Below, one piece after another: positions 11,601 through 25,000 of a DNA stretch of 64,000 nucleotides. The translations under genes and the position numbers were made by a program. This stretch comes from Lates calcarifer (lineage: Eukaryota; Chordata; Actinopteri; Centropomidae): positions 5,564,194 through 5,628,193 of the forward strand of contig NC_066852.1 in the NCBI RefSeq assembly GCF_001640805.2, given 5' to 3'. Positions within the stretch are counted from its first letter, which is position 1. Each line of letters starts with the position of its first letter. The notes below the pieces were generated by a model. The model made no database searches. It worked only from the letters and a program-made list of their open reading frames with translations, and was not told the DNA's origin.

Positions 11601-13826
11601 ATTTTTAAAAATCTGTATGTCCATGCACCTGAAAATACACATGGAAAAAGTGAATGCATATATGTTTGACCGTAGTCCTCCATGTTCAATGCTGTTCTAG
11701 ATGAGAAGACTGGAACTTTGAAGCTCAGCAACCTGAGCAGTAACATGTCGGGGAAGTATGTGTGCACAGCCACCAACTCAGCCGGCTCAGAGAGCTGCTT
11801 CATCAACCTGGAGATCGTCACCTGTACGTAACACAAACATCCACCATGTTCATAAAATCAGAAAATGATAAAAGTTGGAATTCGACTTCTTTTTTTTTCA
11901 GCCATTGCTTTCCATCCTCAAGAACAATACAGTTCATATGTTATGTAGAATAGTTTGCTTTGGTGAAGTGTATCGCTGTGTGTTCTCTGTCAATAGCCAC
12001 CAATGTGGGTATGATTGTTGGAGCCACAGTGGGCTCAGTGGTCGGCTTCATCTTCCTCCTTCTCATCTGCATCGTTTTCGTGATGAAGAGGCGACGAGAC
12101 AGTGAGGACGACATGGCCAACGAAATCAAGTGAGTTCATGTGGTTACAACAGCTTTAAAGGAGTTAGTGCTCAGTCAAAACTATATAGCTGTAGTTAAAA
12201 CTGTTGCACAATATGCCTGAGCAGAGATCCATGTAGTTCTATGGTTGAGTGCTGTTTTCTTAAGTGATAGTTTTCTATAAATCTCCTGCATGTGGGAGAG
12301 TTTAAGTTCTTGTATCCACTGTAAACTGTGAATTTAAACAAATGCATTATTTGGATATGAACAGAAAATGCACACACAGATCTATGGGTCTTTGCAGTTA
12401 CGTTCATCATGTGGTGGCTGGATCTCTGACATCCATTGAGGATAACAACCATAAATCGCTTGAGAGATAATAGAGAAAGATGTTTCTCATAATCTCAGAT
12501 CACAATCACAGTTTTTCTTCAGTATCAAAGTGATCTAGCTGATTGTTGTTATCACAGTGTGAACAGGGACTCCTAGCAGCCAAAGCAGCAGGACTTTGAT
12601 TGATACAGTTCTGACAAATGCCAATGAATGGTGCAGGCTAAAAACACCAAAGTATAAATAGCTCAGGTGCAGTACTCAGACATTCAGTAAAATCTCTCCT
12701 CAGTTTGTTGTGCTGTGTAGGATAAAGGTTGACTGATGTCACACATGTTAGTTTTACCACATGACCTGACATTGTAGCCTGGGCACTTCAGTGACTTGAC
12801 AATAGACAAGTTGAAGTAAGGGACTGTCTTCAAAGTGTGCAAAATGACCAGGAGAGCCTTTCAGATTTTGTGTGTGATTAATATTAATCTTTTAATATTA
12901 AACCTCTCATTCTGCTACCATAATGAATTTCTATCCGGATATTTAACAGTGACACATCTTTTATTTTGATTTATTTTTTCCCCTTTCAGACAGTGGGATT
13001 CAAATAAGTTAATGGTTTATTACTTGATTAAAGCAACACGAGCATTGAGCAGCAATGGTTTTTATGTACAGAAAACAAAAACTATCAATCACTTGACTGG
13101 AGTGCTGACTGTGCAGTCCCACTCACTGAACTGAAACACGGCGGCATGGTGTAAATTCATGATCCCCGGCTTCTGGAGCAGATACTGGAATTGTTGTGCA
13201 GTAAAGGAAGATACAGATATAGATACAGGTACAGGTGTAGGTACAGATAGAGCTTTGCATCAAACCCTTATGTCCTCTCCACCTGCAGGGAGGATGCTCA
13301 GGCTCCCAAGCGTGTGTCCTGGGCTAAGAGTGGCATGGGTTCAGATATCATCTCCAAGAATGGCACCCTGTCATCCATCGCCTCCAGCCCGCACCACAAA
13401 GAGCCCTCCCACCACCACCACAACAACCACCACCACCTGCAGCAGTACCCCCAGCGCCCACCCTCAGACACTGCCTCCATCATCACAGCCACCGGCAGCA
13501 TGGCTGGCTACCGACCGTCCCGCCATCAGGGAGCCTCTACCCCCACCCACTACAGCTACAACAACAATACCACCCTGCCTCGCGGACAGCCCGTCTCCTC
13601 TGAGGCCAGCACCAACGGGAGCTCCCTACCCAGACCGGAGCGCTACACCCAGCTGCCCCAGGCCCAGGTGCTGCCGCAGACCTACAGCCAGCCTCAGGTG
13701 CAGCTCCAGGCCGCTCCCTCCCCGCCGCCACTGCCCAACTCCGGTATAACCGCTTCTAACATCGCCCGTATGGGAGGGGTGCCCATTATGGTGCCTGCAC
13801 AGAACCAGGCTGGATCGCTAGTCTAA
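8630..13826 (+). CDS. esam: Endothelial cell-selective adhesion molecule (ESAM), exons 2-7; signal-peptide exon not included
   Basis: ESAM is a single-pass immunoglobulin-superfamily receptor of endothelial tight junctions and platelets that binds itself and recruits MAGI-type PDZ scaffolds. Exons read from the sequence: 8630-8781, 10561-10759, 10864-11019, 11701-11823, 11997-12129, 13289-13826. All have GT-AG borders and the phases agree. Counting from exon 2, 433 residues are encoded: V-type Ig domain about 1-117, C2-type Ig domain 119-208, membrane segment 214-240, a KRRR stop-transfer, then a tail of about 190 residues. Diagnostic ESAM blocks are KEDAQAPKR and SKNGTLSS just inside the membrane and the C-terminal MVPAQNQAGSLV, which ends in a class I PDZ ligand. 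The V domain has the F-strand Cys (RYVCQV) but no B-strand Cys; the human protein, as I recall it, lacks it too. The C2 domain has its two core cysteines plus the extra pair (PKCSL, SESCF). Exon 2 starts in phase 1, so a signal-peptide exon lies upstream. Human ESAM is 390 residues; this tail is longer. IGSF11 and CLMP were considered and fit less well. Confidence 0.85.
8782..10560 (+). other. esam intron between exons 2 and 3
   Basis: 1.8-kb intron with a run of 24 T at 9621-9644 and a stretch at 9245-9300 (GTGGCTCAGTTTATGG) that faintly resembles a tRNA-derived SINE head. Nothing coding seen. The later introns 11020-11700 and 12130-13288 hold only AT-rich DNA and short (TTTG) runs. Confidence 0.7.
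13392..13436 (+). other. esam: Histidine-rich segment in the ESAM cytoplasmic tail
   Basis: Exon 7 encodes a stretch of 15 residues of which nine are histidine, arranged HH-x4-HHHH-NN-HHH and followed by LQQ. It sits directly after the conserved SKNGTLSS block, where human ESAM has a proline-rich sequence. The codons are mostly CAC with AAC, so repeat slippage of a CAC/AAC run is a likely origin. It is in frame and inside a tail that otherwise matches ESAM, so it is translated if the gene is. Function is unknown; metal binding or pH sensing would be speculation. Confidence 0.85.
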
Positions 13827-16562
13827 CACCAGCCAGTGTTGAAAAACAGTGGTGTTGACAAATAACAGTGGAATACTGTCCCTTTACACTCTGAAAGGGT
13901 CAGCTGCTGATTTGTTTTTAAAGGGAACGCTTTAACTACTATTTAGCAAAAATTTCCAGTAGATGAAAAGTTCAAATTCACTTATGCTTTCGCAACAAGA
14001 AGCTGTCATGGCAAGACTTTCAGACACAGACTGTTTACTTGCTTTAAGTATACTTACATTTTTTATATTCTGTATGCACTGTATACATGGCAAATTGTAT
14101 ATAGATATGATTTTCATACATTTGTCCAGTATCTTTTCTACTTTATCAATGCATTTGTAATGTTGTTTTTTTTTTTTTTTTCAAATGTATCTTTTAAATG
14201 TTGTAACTTCTTACAGAAATCTTTTTTTTTTTTTTTTTTTACCTCCTGCCATGCTAATTACAGTAAGTGAACAGCAAGTGAATCATCCCTGCAGGCTTTC
14301 AAATCTATGTGAGTCTCAGATGAAATAAGAGGACGGTGATGCAGGTCTGCTGTACTTTGTCATCTTGCTTTCAAAAACTACCAAAAGGAGGATTCATGAA
14401 GATCAAAATAGGTGTAAGCACATTGTATCAGTACTGTTCAGAGGAGAGAATGTTGTTCAAAGGGAAAGTTGGGTGTAATGTATGAAGATCTATGTGTTAA
14501 TGAATATATTTCTGCAGCAGACTTATGGAAAGAAAGATAAGACAATATTATACTTATAATGAAAAAGTTTGGCATTGCAGAAAATTCTAATCCCTTTTTT
14601 TGGCTTTGTTTCTGTCGGTGGTTCAGCTTATAAAATGCTCTTAGACTCAATTCTTCAAACACAGATTAGCAAAAGCTTCTTATAGTATTGAGCACTATTC
14701 AGAACTGCAGTATGATGACTTTGTTAATTCACACTTGAGTTGTAATAATTTAAAGTTGCCTGCAGCATTGAAACTGTAAATATGATATTTATTTTCTGTT
14801 AAGTGTGTAACAGACACACAAGCATAGCATAGCATATGGTCACAGCTTGTGTGGAATGTATGATAGAGGTTGTATGTTTGCCTGCAACACTGGATGCTGA
14901 ACCAAAGACATACAGTATGTAACACTTCATTATATCAACACGCTCTCGTAATATGTTGTCGTTTTTTTGTTGTTGTTGTTGTTGTTTTCATGGGTAGAAA
15001 CAGTTTTAACAACATGGCATGATTCACTGCTATAACCTACAGGCTTTAGGTGTTTTAGACAAACCTTTCCCATTTGATTGACAGCAAAAAGCTGACAAGA
15101 GTTTCTCTGTATTAAGAAGACTGATGTGAAGGTGCCTAGTCAGTGATCTTCTACCATTTCCTGTAATGAGAGGATGGGGAAGCTGCACTGTTCCTCCTTG
15201 AAGTTGGTGGAGTAAATTAGCTAACTTAAAAACATTCCTAACAATGTCACCTTACTTTTTACATTTAGATGATCATTATTGCAGTGTCATAATGTGTTCA
15301 AATGGCTACAGACTAAACACATTATACTGAATGGTTCTAGAGCATAACCTGAATTGTGATATTTAATCAGTTTTTCTATTTAACTGAGGCAGTGAAATCT
15401 GAGTATTATTTTTAATTGTGGTTTTTTAAGTAAATAATATTAATATAATTAAATAATATAATAAAAGGAAAAAAGTATAATGACCACATCATCATTTATT
15501 CTGCCGTATTGTCATTACACTGGAGCATATGTTTGTTTAGCTTTTTTTTTGTGTGTGTGCACAGCAACAGTGACACTTGGTAACAACAACCATTCTGGAA
15601 AAAATCATGTGAAAGTCAGTGGTGCGGAAAGAAAATATTTGAGCTTTCTTTATTTACAGACTCATTTAGAATATTGTTATCTGTTTGACACAAGCTTGGC
15701 AGGACAGAAACAGCAAACAGTTGTGACTTGAAGTTGTGATGGTTTTGTAACGTTTTGAATAGGTTAGAGCGAAAGGGAAAGATTTCATGTGAGATTTTGA
15801 AAGTGCTGAGTGTTCAGAGCTACAGTTCAGAGCTACAGTTAATAGACTCACTGATAACTCATGAATGGATTGTTCAGTGTACATTCTGATATTAAAATGT
15901 ATTCAAGACAAACCTTTATTTTTATACAGCCATGTATGAGAGCACATGAGCAGAGTTTATTAATAGTAAATGTTGAAAGTTTTATGACCTAAAGAAGTGC
16001 TCACTGTCAGGTGAGTTATAAACCATGATGGATTGTATAACTACTGTGGACAAACTGGTGGCCAAACATGCTTATTTATACCGTAGGCCTAAACTGTGGA
16101 CATTAATATGCAGTGTGCACTTGTATCATTCATATTTATGTTCATGGAAAATGCTTTGTATGATATTTTCAATTAAATTACAAATGATCATGTGTGTTTA
16201 TGTGTGTGTTTTTAAAAAATTACAGCTTGGAGGTGCACAGACTCATGTCCACAGCCATTCTCATCTAGGATTCTTTTCTAATGTTTTATTTATTTATTTA
16301 TTTTAGCCCAGGAAAAGAGGAGGAGAGGAGTGTATACTCAGTGTGTCAACCAATCAAAAATCAAACTCCAGTCCATCCAGTACATTTATTTAGATAATTA
16401 TTATAGTTCACAACCCAATCAGTGGTGATATTAAATTCAATCTTTAGTTGCAAGTAGTTACAATCGCTGATGTAAATCCTAATTCATTTCATATTCAATG
16501 GCTATTTGTGTGCTTTAAGTTTACCATTAGATTTTGTTACAGATTCCCAGATTGCAACTCAG

Positions 16563-16576
16563 CCACCAGAGGGCAG
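16563..16576 (+). promoter_or_regulatory. CTCF-like site between esam and fez1 3' ends
   Basis: CCACCAGAGGGCAG fits the core CTCF consensus CCASYAGRKGGCRS at all 14 positions. It sits between two convergent genes of different tissue specificity (endothelial and neuronal), a sensible place for an insulator. Binding is inferred. Confidence 0.5.
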
Positions 16577-17920
16577 CAAAGTTGCTCTATTTGAAAAGCC
16601 AGGCAGAGGTAAAATAAAGAAACAGTCCTAATGTTGAGCTATCTTCTACAGCAGTCACTGTTAAACAGAGCCTTCTACTGAATACCACCTCCCTGATGCA
16701 ACAGATGGTTTTTCTGACACTCCCTGTAAAAAAATATTTATATTATAATATCTGTAGATTGTATCTGTAGTTTTTGGGTGGAACATCACAACAGGAAGCA
16801 GATTACATACAGCACAATACCACAAGGAAGGTCAAGATAGATGTGACCATTTTAACACATTTAGCTTTCTGGATAAAATACAAGCTTGGACATGAATCTC
16901 ATAAGGCCTATAACTGATTATTCAGAGACATGTTTTTGTATATCTATCCCTACACTGTTTTTCCATTTGTTGCCTCATGGTAATGTTGTGCAGTCTGGAC
17001 AATATTCACTATGCTCAATGATGGAGATGTGCTGTGATGCAAAATAATGACCCTGGTCACCCATACTATAAAGCTGTGGTGGGATCTAGTTTGACCATTC
17101 AGAATTTTTCCTGGAGACAGTGAGGACAGGGAGCTTAAGAGGGAGAATAAATCCACCATTTAGGCCTTAGAGGCCATTATGTAGGATGGTTTCGCCAGCA
17201 TTTTGTGAAGAGCAGGGTGAAAGTAAGTAGTAGCTTAGAATAACACAGAATGAGAAACCATGAAGATTCAGGTTGAAATCCCCCTAGAGTCAAAAAAAGA
17301 GTGTTTTTTCTTGCTTCATGTGATGTTTGAACTTCACTGTGCAGAATGATGTTTGAGCAGTTTGACACATGAAGTTGTTTTCACATTCATCTGCTGAAGC
17401 AGAATGTTTCTGTTTAATGTGTGATATATGAGTGGGCTTTTGGGAAATCACAAGAATGGACTTTACAGTGAAGTAAGAATCATTTATCACCAGTTCAATT
17501 TTTAAAATGAACATTATCGACACATTTCGTTTCATTGAGAGGAAGTTAAGTCATTTCAACAATTTTTAACTGAACCTTTGGCAAACACGTATCATACACA
17601 ACTTATTGACACAGCTTATTATACCAACTGGATTTTTATATGTCTGAGAGGTGTGTTTAAATACATTTGAAAAAAATGTGAAATACTGTACAAGGGACCA
17701 TGTGTGTGTGTTCAACCTTTCAAATGTACATAAAGAATTTGTTTTTACCTGCTAGTTATTCCTGATAAATCATTCCTTTTAATACATCATAAGATAATCA
17801 AGAATACAAAGAAATATGTTATGTCTCCAAAGAATACACATCCATACAGCTTCTCAGTAGTGACCGTGCTACCTGTTAAAGATAGAAAGAAGCACATGCA
17901 TACACGATTAGGGTAGAATG

Positions 17921-17926
17921 TTTATT
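17921..17926 (-). terminator. Candidate fez1 polyadenylation signal
   Basis: AATAAA on the - strand about 1.0 kb after the fez1 stop codon, giving a 3' UTR of plausible size. Chosen by position only. Confidence 0.3.
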
Positions 17927-18949
17927 AGAATTAGATTAGCGATGTAACATTCACCTACATGGCGCAAAGGAAGTCATAAATATGCTAATATGCAAATATG
18001 CACGCCTTTACTGTAATGAGCTCATCTCATTAGGGGATGATGATTTCCAAGGAAACTCAGTGATACACCTCCATGTGGCTGAACAGGGTGGAATGCACAG
18101 ATGCCTGTTGCTCTGATGACGGTAAATAAAATAGAAAATCAGCAACAGAGTTTATATCAAATATTTAGATACAAATGAAAAGAAATTACAAAAAAGTCAG
18201 AAGAGCACTGGATATAAGACAGTGAAACAAAAAGTAAAGGAAACAAACAAAACAAATAGCTTTGTAATGCACTGCACCCGTAATAGTTGTGTGTTTCTTT
18301 TTCTTCACATGAAGCTACAGTACTAAGTTGGCAGAAAAAGGTGCATGGCTTTTGTATTCAAATGAATCATTAGTTTCATCTGAAAGAGTACAGGAAGATG
18401 ATCAGTTGTGGATGCAGTATGGCATTTCATTTCTCTTACTGTGTAGTCCTTATGAATCAATGGGTAAAACAATCAACTGTTGTTAAGAGGTCAGTTTATG
18501 AACTCAGAAGATTCAAAACTTGGCAACACTGAAATTCTGTTAGAAGAAACAAAGAAAAGGAAACAAACAGAAAGGAAAGAAATTAAGGAAAAAGAGAACA
18601 GTGATAACATTGTATCCCTGTACCAAAGTGGTGCTGTGACCGTTAACAACACGTCATGCTCCAGTAGTGAAGTCCTTTAAAATGGGATTGAGCGTCCCAC
18701 TTGTTTAAGTATTAAGAGCCATTTTGGGGTCTGGCCTGAACGTTATGTGCAGGAGGGGAGAAGGTGAGCTCAGCAAAAGGCAGTAGTCATAGTTGAGGTG
18801 AATACGATAATGTTGATGGTGAGGATCCATGGTTGATAATGGTAAAAGAGGGGGAGGTCATGCAGCTTGGGCCAGAGGTGAGGAGGATTGGAAAGGCCCT
18901 CAGGGGGAAGAATTCTCCATCACACTGTGGCCCCTAGCATGCTGGTACT

Positions 18950-20258
18950 TTAGGTAGGACACAAGACTGTGGAAACACAGTAGGGCATAATGTTAAGTCT
19001 CTATGGGATAAGATATAACAAAGTTACTTTAATGTCATGATTCTTATTGCAACTGAACTTAACTGAATTTACTAGACAATATTCCAGCTGTTGTTGTGAC
19101 TGTGTTTGTTTAATTCTAAACTTCCTCTGTGCTGTGTAGTAAGCTATACAAGTCAACAGTTCGGTTAACTGAGAGAAGTTAAACGTGTTTGGTTGCTGAT
19201 CCACAGATTGATTCTTCACCAGTCACTTTGTAGAAGTAATGAAACGTGTTGTTGTGTTTACCTTTCAATATGTAGTCAGTTAGCAGTGTAGGCACCTTCT
19301 CACTGTCCTCCTTTATGGCAAAAAGAACTAGGTGGAAGAAATACAAAATGTGTCAGCTCTGGGTATACACTTTTTCCTAGTCAGTGACAATGATTTGCCT
19401 TTGATACAAATGTTCTGGACTCTTACTTTTTGTGAGCATCTGCAGGTCGTCAACAGATGGAGGGGTGCCTTTCTTCTCATATGGAATAACTGTGTTTATA
19501 TACTGAAGACAAAGTCAAGGTTACGATCAGCTGACAAATTCAAAATGCATTGTGTGGACAAACAGGCACACTTCTTGCCATCTATCATAGCATATTACTA
19601 ACGCTGTTGGCAGAGATCATGTTACATGCAGAAGGCCAATCGTCTGTGTTTATGACCTCAGCTGCGCATTTGAACTGAGGCAGTGGGGAGGCAGTGCAGC
19701 CACTGCAAGTGCAGGGCAATGGCCTGAAAGGGTCCTTACATGAGCCGCCTCAGCACAGCTTGTACAGGCCTCTTCACACTGTAAATAAGTTACGCTGTGG
19801 CTAATAATAATAACTTCACTATAATCAGTTATACAGGGTCAGCAGTTACTGTAACTTCAGTAGCTTATATCTGTCATGACTGCTATTCAATTTCTAAGTG
19901 TATCTCACTATAAAACTGCAACCACATTTTCTGATGTCTATATGTTACATGTATATACTGTAGCTATATATTCTGAACAATCAGTTGTTAATCAGTTATA
20001 ATTTGTGGATATTTCTTTTTCTTATTTACTGCTGGACTTTGTGACCTTTGTTACTACCTAATGCTACTGGACTGAGGTTTCACTCAACAATGCAAGGTCT
20101 GCTCCTTGTAGTGTGACAAAATATGTTTATACATTTGTTTTGAAAATACACAATTTTGACCTTTGACCTTACCTGTTTCTCATTCCCTGTGCTTCCAAAT
20201 GTCTGTCTGATGCCCGTCTGAAGGATGTTGGACAGTCCCTCCATGCTAAAACGCTGAA

Positions 20259-20304
<46 letters not shown>

Positions 20305-21767
20305 TTAGTATAGGTTACTGATCATCTGACAAATTAGTTCATTGATTAAAATGATGCACATGGTGAAGTACAGTACAAATACAGTACCTTTCATCACACA
20401 AACCATTTAGTAACTGCGAGACACAATAAGTCTTATTGTTGCATCTGCATCATCATGTCTGTACATTCACATTACTTCATTAATACAGCCTCAGGTACTC
20501 AGGAGATAAAAACTCTGCTGCTTTGATTTACATGGAGGAGAAATCCATTAGGTTGTTTCTCTGTTACTGGACAGAAGTAGCCTGGACTGAGCTGTTACTG
20601 TATGAAGACAATGGGTCACCTCCACTTTAGGATCTTTCCTGGAAGATACTTTAGAGCCTAATGGACCTGAGATCCATTATGCTAAAAGTCAGAGGGAGGA
20701 AAGAGGAAGAGCTGTCAGGCACTGTGGTTTCACCTTTCTCTGATTTACACTGGAAGGATTAAACATGGACATGCATATTCTTAAGATAACCTAATGGTGG
20801 TGGAAATATAAACTCTGGTATATTTACCTCTGGTGTTATGACACTGGTGAGAGCATTAAGTTTGTGCAACTCGTGAAAAACCTTGAGTTTATGGCACATA
20901 CACACACATACACTCATGTAATGTAAATAATTAAAACGTGCTCAAAGCAAAGAAGGCCATGATCCCCTCACTCCCTCTCACCTTGACAGGCATGGTTCCT
21001 GTCTTCTCCGTGCGTCCTGTGGAGCCTGTGTTCCCTCCGTTCACAGATGGCGTCCCTCCTCCCTGCAGGCTCAGGGCCTTGTCCCGGCGTCTGCGTTTGC
21101 TGCTGTCTCGCTGCTCCTTCTGCCTGTTCTGCACCTCCATCAGGGCCGTGATGAACGTGTTCTTCACCTCTTTCTCAAACTCCAGCTCGTCGCGCCGAGC
21201 CAGCTGGCTGACCAGCTCCTCTGAGTACTCGCGGATGGCGGCCTCCACCCGGTGCAGCAGCTCAACCAGCGCTGAGCTGGGCATCAGGCTCAGGCCTGCA
21301 GAAAGGGGGAGAGAGGGAGAGCAAGCTGGGTGTTAATGCGAGCAAAATAAGTGGAGCTAAAAAATTACTGTAGATAGTTTAGCTTGAGCAAAAGTAAGAC
21401 TCAGTCAGACCCAAGCAGGACTCTATCAACAAACTCAAAAACTGTGTCCAGATTCATACTTTATTGTAATACTGTTTGGTTTCTGTGACACGGTGACAAT
21501 ATCACTGATTCACAAACAAAAAAATGTTAAGCAATTGTTTCATTTTAAACATCAAAAATGAGAGAAAAGCCTGTGCAAACTGAAAACTGCATTTTTTTTA
21601 GCAGAGCAGCACTGAAGATGAAAATGAAATGATGACAGCTTTGCTGCATATTTCTTTCCATGTAAGTTAAGTGTATAAATGAAAATCTGAAACTAGATGT
21701 AAATTAGAATGAAGACTATAATTATGTCATACATGCCAACACTGGACAAATGAATTCATTTACACAG

Positions 21768-21799
<32 letters not shown>

Positions 21800-21982
21800 T
21801 CAACAATGCTCTGCCATGTTAGCTCCCAGTCCCACTGTGGCCAGGACAAATTAACGCTCAGAGGAACCACATGGATCTCCAATCTGTTCAGCAAGGGGGT
21901 GCCTTATGGCAGAGGACACTGTGTCGTCTTGAACTCTCACCTATGGACTTGAATCTGAATGTGTGGATAACTAAATCACTTG

Positions 21983-22027
<45 letters not shown>

Positions 22028-25000
22028 GGGGGGGGGAATGGCTATTGATGCATATTTCTCTAATATCTCTGCAAAAATAAAACAGAGACTGAGTATGGGA
22101 GTAACTTATAAGATGCACATTTAATGCAGTCTGTTTGTCATTGAACATGGAGTCCACACACTCACCATAACTGGCCCTCATGTTACATCTTCTATGGAAA
22201 AAGATGTTAGATGTTCATACTATGGCGAGGTCATATTTGAGGAGGGTCTCACCTTTGGTAATTTTATAAAGTGCCAGTTACAGTGATAAAAAAAAAAAAA
22301 AACAGTGACCTTCATAGGAGCAGTTGTTGTTGGAGGCCTGTGACAGCTGCCTGATCTCCTCCAGCAGGGAGGGGCTGGTCCTGGATGAACAGTGGCTGCT
22401 CTCTTCCTCATCCTCCTCCTCAGTTTCACCAGGGTCTGGAGAGTTCTCCATCATCTCAACTATCTCCTCAATGACCTTGAAGAGAGAGTAATAGGGAGAA
22501 GAGAGAGAGAGAAAGAAAGAGAGAGAGATTTAAGGATAATAGGACAGCAGGTGGATGGACAGCAAAGTGATCAGGAGACACACGTCCATAACCTTCCATT
22601 TGTTGGTAGAGTGCGGCCAGTAAAATGCCAAAAGCTTCCTCTGTAAGTGTACATATCATACTTAAATCCATTATTGATGTCTACACAGGCTGCAGCAGTG
22701 GAGGCCAGCTTGAGTTGGATATTGACAGGCATCTGTTTAAACTCTCACACCAGCATGATGTAAAAGAAGTCCAACACTCAAACTAAGCGTCAGAAATTTG
22801 TCATTGGTAAGTACATTACCTTAACAAAGTAAGTACTTGTGGCATGGGTTCAAATTACAGGGCTTCTTTGTCAGGACTGGGGACCTTTGTCATCATGGTT
22901 GCAACAGTGAACGTGTGGTTAAGGTTAGAGAACAATTGTGGTCATGGTTAAAAGAAACCGAGGCTGACTCGTGGTAGGAAACAGGAAACAAACCACATTA
23001 AAGTCTGATGTTGTATTCACTCATCCACCCCAACCTTCTCACTCCATAGACTTTGTAGATCCATAATCATGTCGCTTGACTTCCATTTTTGCACCTGATG
23101 GACAACAGTATTTGGACTGCTAGAGGGCTTTGCCACTTGAACATTAACTTATGTTGGTTTGGGGCATTTGCTGAAACAACTGGTGCTGCCATTGTTCTTT
23201 GGAGAACAATCTCCTCTAAATCAGTTTTCATGTAACTGCTGAAATGAGATGGCCACAACCAACAATGCAAATATTGTTTTGGGGGTCAATTCTTGGTCCT
23301 TTACTTTTTTCAATCTATTGTTACAGCAGCTCTTTCAAGATCTAGACAATTATTATTTGTCCCATTCTGCCCTTGGAGAAGATTTTTAAATTTTACTATC
23401 TGTCTTGAAATATAATATATATAATATAATAATATATAATATTATGGTACATCCAACAAAGATTTGCTGCTGATCTTCAATACACACACATACACACACA
23501 CACACACCTGATCAGCTGTGATGAGAGGCTCTTCATTCTGGCATTTGGCATTGTCATTCTTCTCATTCATCTCTTCCTCCTCTTTTTCGTGGATCTGCCA
23601 ATGTGGGATGAAACATGAGAACAAAACAACAGACATTAGTGAACATTTATTCAACCATTTGCACCCAGTGGAATAACAGTGTGTCTTACCAAGAAAATGC
23701 CTCTCTGCATTGGAATAATAAATTAAATCCAGAATAATTTTCAGATCACTGTCTGTGAAGGAGAGGTCATGGTCTGCAATTATTTGGAAGTCTGATGCTT
23801 AATATTTGAAAGGTTTTACATTATTTAGCATCATGTTTTCAAAAACAATTAACTATTGCATTTGTAAAATTGCTTAGATAGTTCATTCTTAATTTATGTA
23901 CTTATTTACAATGTTTGACTTTTCTACTGTTTTATACTGACAGAATCATTGTACCCAGATGATGAACCCTACTGACTTTGGTGAATCCCTGACTTTTTCC
24001 ACTAGCATCACCATACCACCAGCTTTTACTGGATAGCCACAGTGGAGAGAGACAGGAAAGAGCAGGTGAGGAACATGCAGCAAGGGGTCCACCCGGCCTG
24101 GAGTCGAGTCAGGGACCAGCTGCACAGGGCTAGGGTATGTGCCCTAACAATCTACCCACTAAACAGCATCATTTTACTTTCTCTACTGCTATTTATTGAT
24201 ACAGAATGATAGTAAAACAGTTCAAGAAATATTTGCCATTTGTTATTTGCTGGAAAATACAAAGCTCACAGCAAGCAGACACATTTTGTGGGAAAAGGCA
24301 GTTAAGGGCAATGTGGCAGAGGAATCAATGTGTGCACTTATATAATATCCACTGAAGAAAAAGCAAACTGATTCATCTGACTGGACTAAAGAAGCACTGT
24401 CATCTCTGAAATGTTTACTTTAAAATAAGTTAGAATTCCAGCTACTGGACTCAAACTAGAGTTAAAACATGAGTACTGATTATGAGTACTATGGTGCATT
24501 CTCACAACAACCCTCCCCCTCTGGGGCAAAAACGTCTGCTCTATCCTTGACCAGCCCAAACATGGCCTAGACTGCTAAGTGCCTGCTATCCAGTTGTACG
24601 TGACAGCCAATTAAGGGGGGGGGCTCTGCTGAATGGCAGACCAGTCAAGGTTGGTCAAGCATGTCTTCAAATGTCAGCATGAGATTCAGCCTCAGCCTCA
24701 GAAAGAATGAACCAGTTAGTACTGAGTTGCCACCTCAACATGAGAAACAATGACACATTGTTTTGGTCCTCTCATTTTCAGATGTCTAAAGCCATAACAA
24801 GGGAACTATAGACGTTAGTGAACATTTATTCAACCATTTGCACCCAGTGGAATAACAGATAAATATTAAAAATGCCTCTCTATCTGCAAAGGCAAAATAT
24901 AGAGGAAAAGAAATGAAATGTGAGAGCTAATTTCTGGTGCTATGATCTTGTTTTCTGGGTCAGGTCAGCTAAATAATACCACATTGTGCATAATGTAAAT

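Larger units (their letters stand above)
13827..18949. other. Convergent 3' regions of esam (+) and fez1 (-)
   Basis: The esam 3' UTR starts at 13827. AATAAA copies at 15460 and 16613 are possible ends, but poly-T runs at 14165 and 14222 and general AT-richness make the choice unsafe. The fez1 3' UTR runs left from 18949, perhaps to the AATAAA at 17921. The only other notable site is the CTCF-like motif at 16563. No coding exon seen. Confidence 0.6.

Noticed and set aside
13159..13749. 196-residue Pro/Thr/Ser-rich frame on the + strand
   Set aside because: It overlaps esam exon 7 in another frame, and its composition follows from the CAC/CCA-rich coding sequence of the real gene; it has no start context or homology.
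8630..13826. Assignment of the Ig gene to IGSF11 or CLMP
   Set aside because: The KEDAxAP, SKNGTLSS and MVPAQxQAGSLV blocks fit ESAM better, and fez1 as neighbour fits the ESAM region of human chromosome 11.
20938..21336. 132-residue + strand frame
   Set aside because: It is the antisense shadow of fez1 exon 5, whose - strand frame matches FEZ1.
24005..24170. Functional tRNA gene on the - strand
   Set aside because: A- and B-box-like blocks are present, but acceptor-stem pairing is not seen and the flanks belong to a dispersed repeat.
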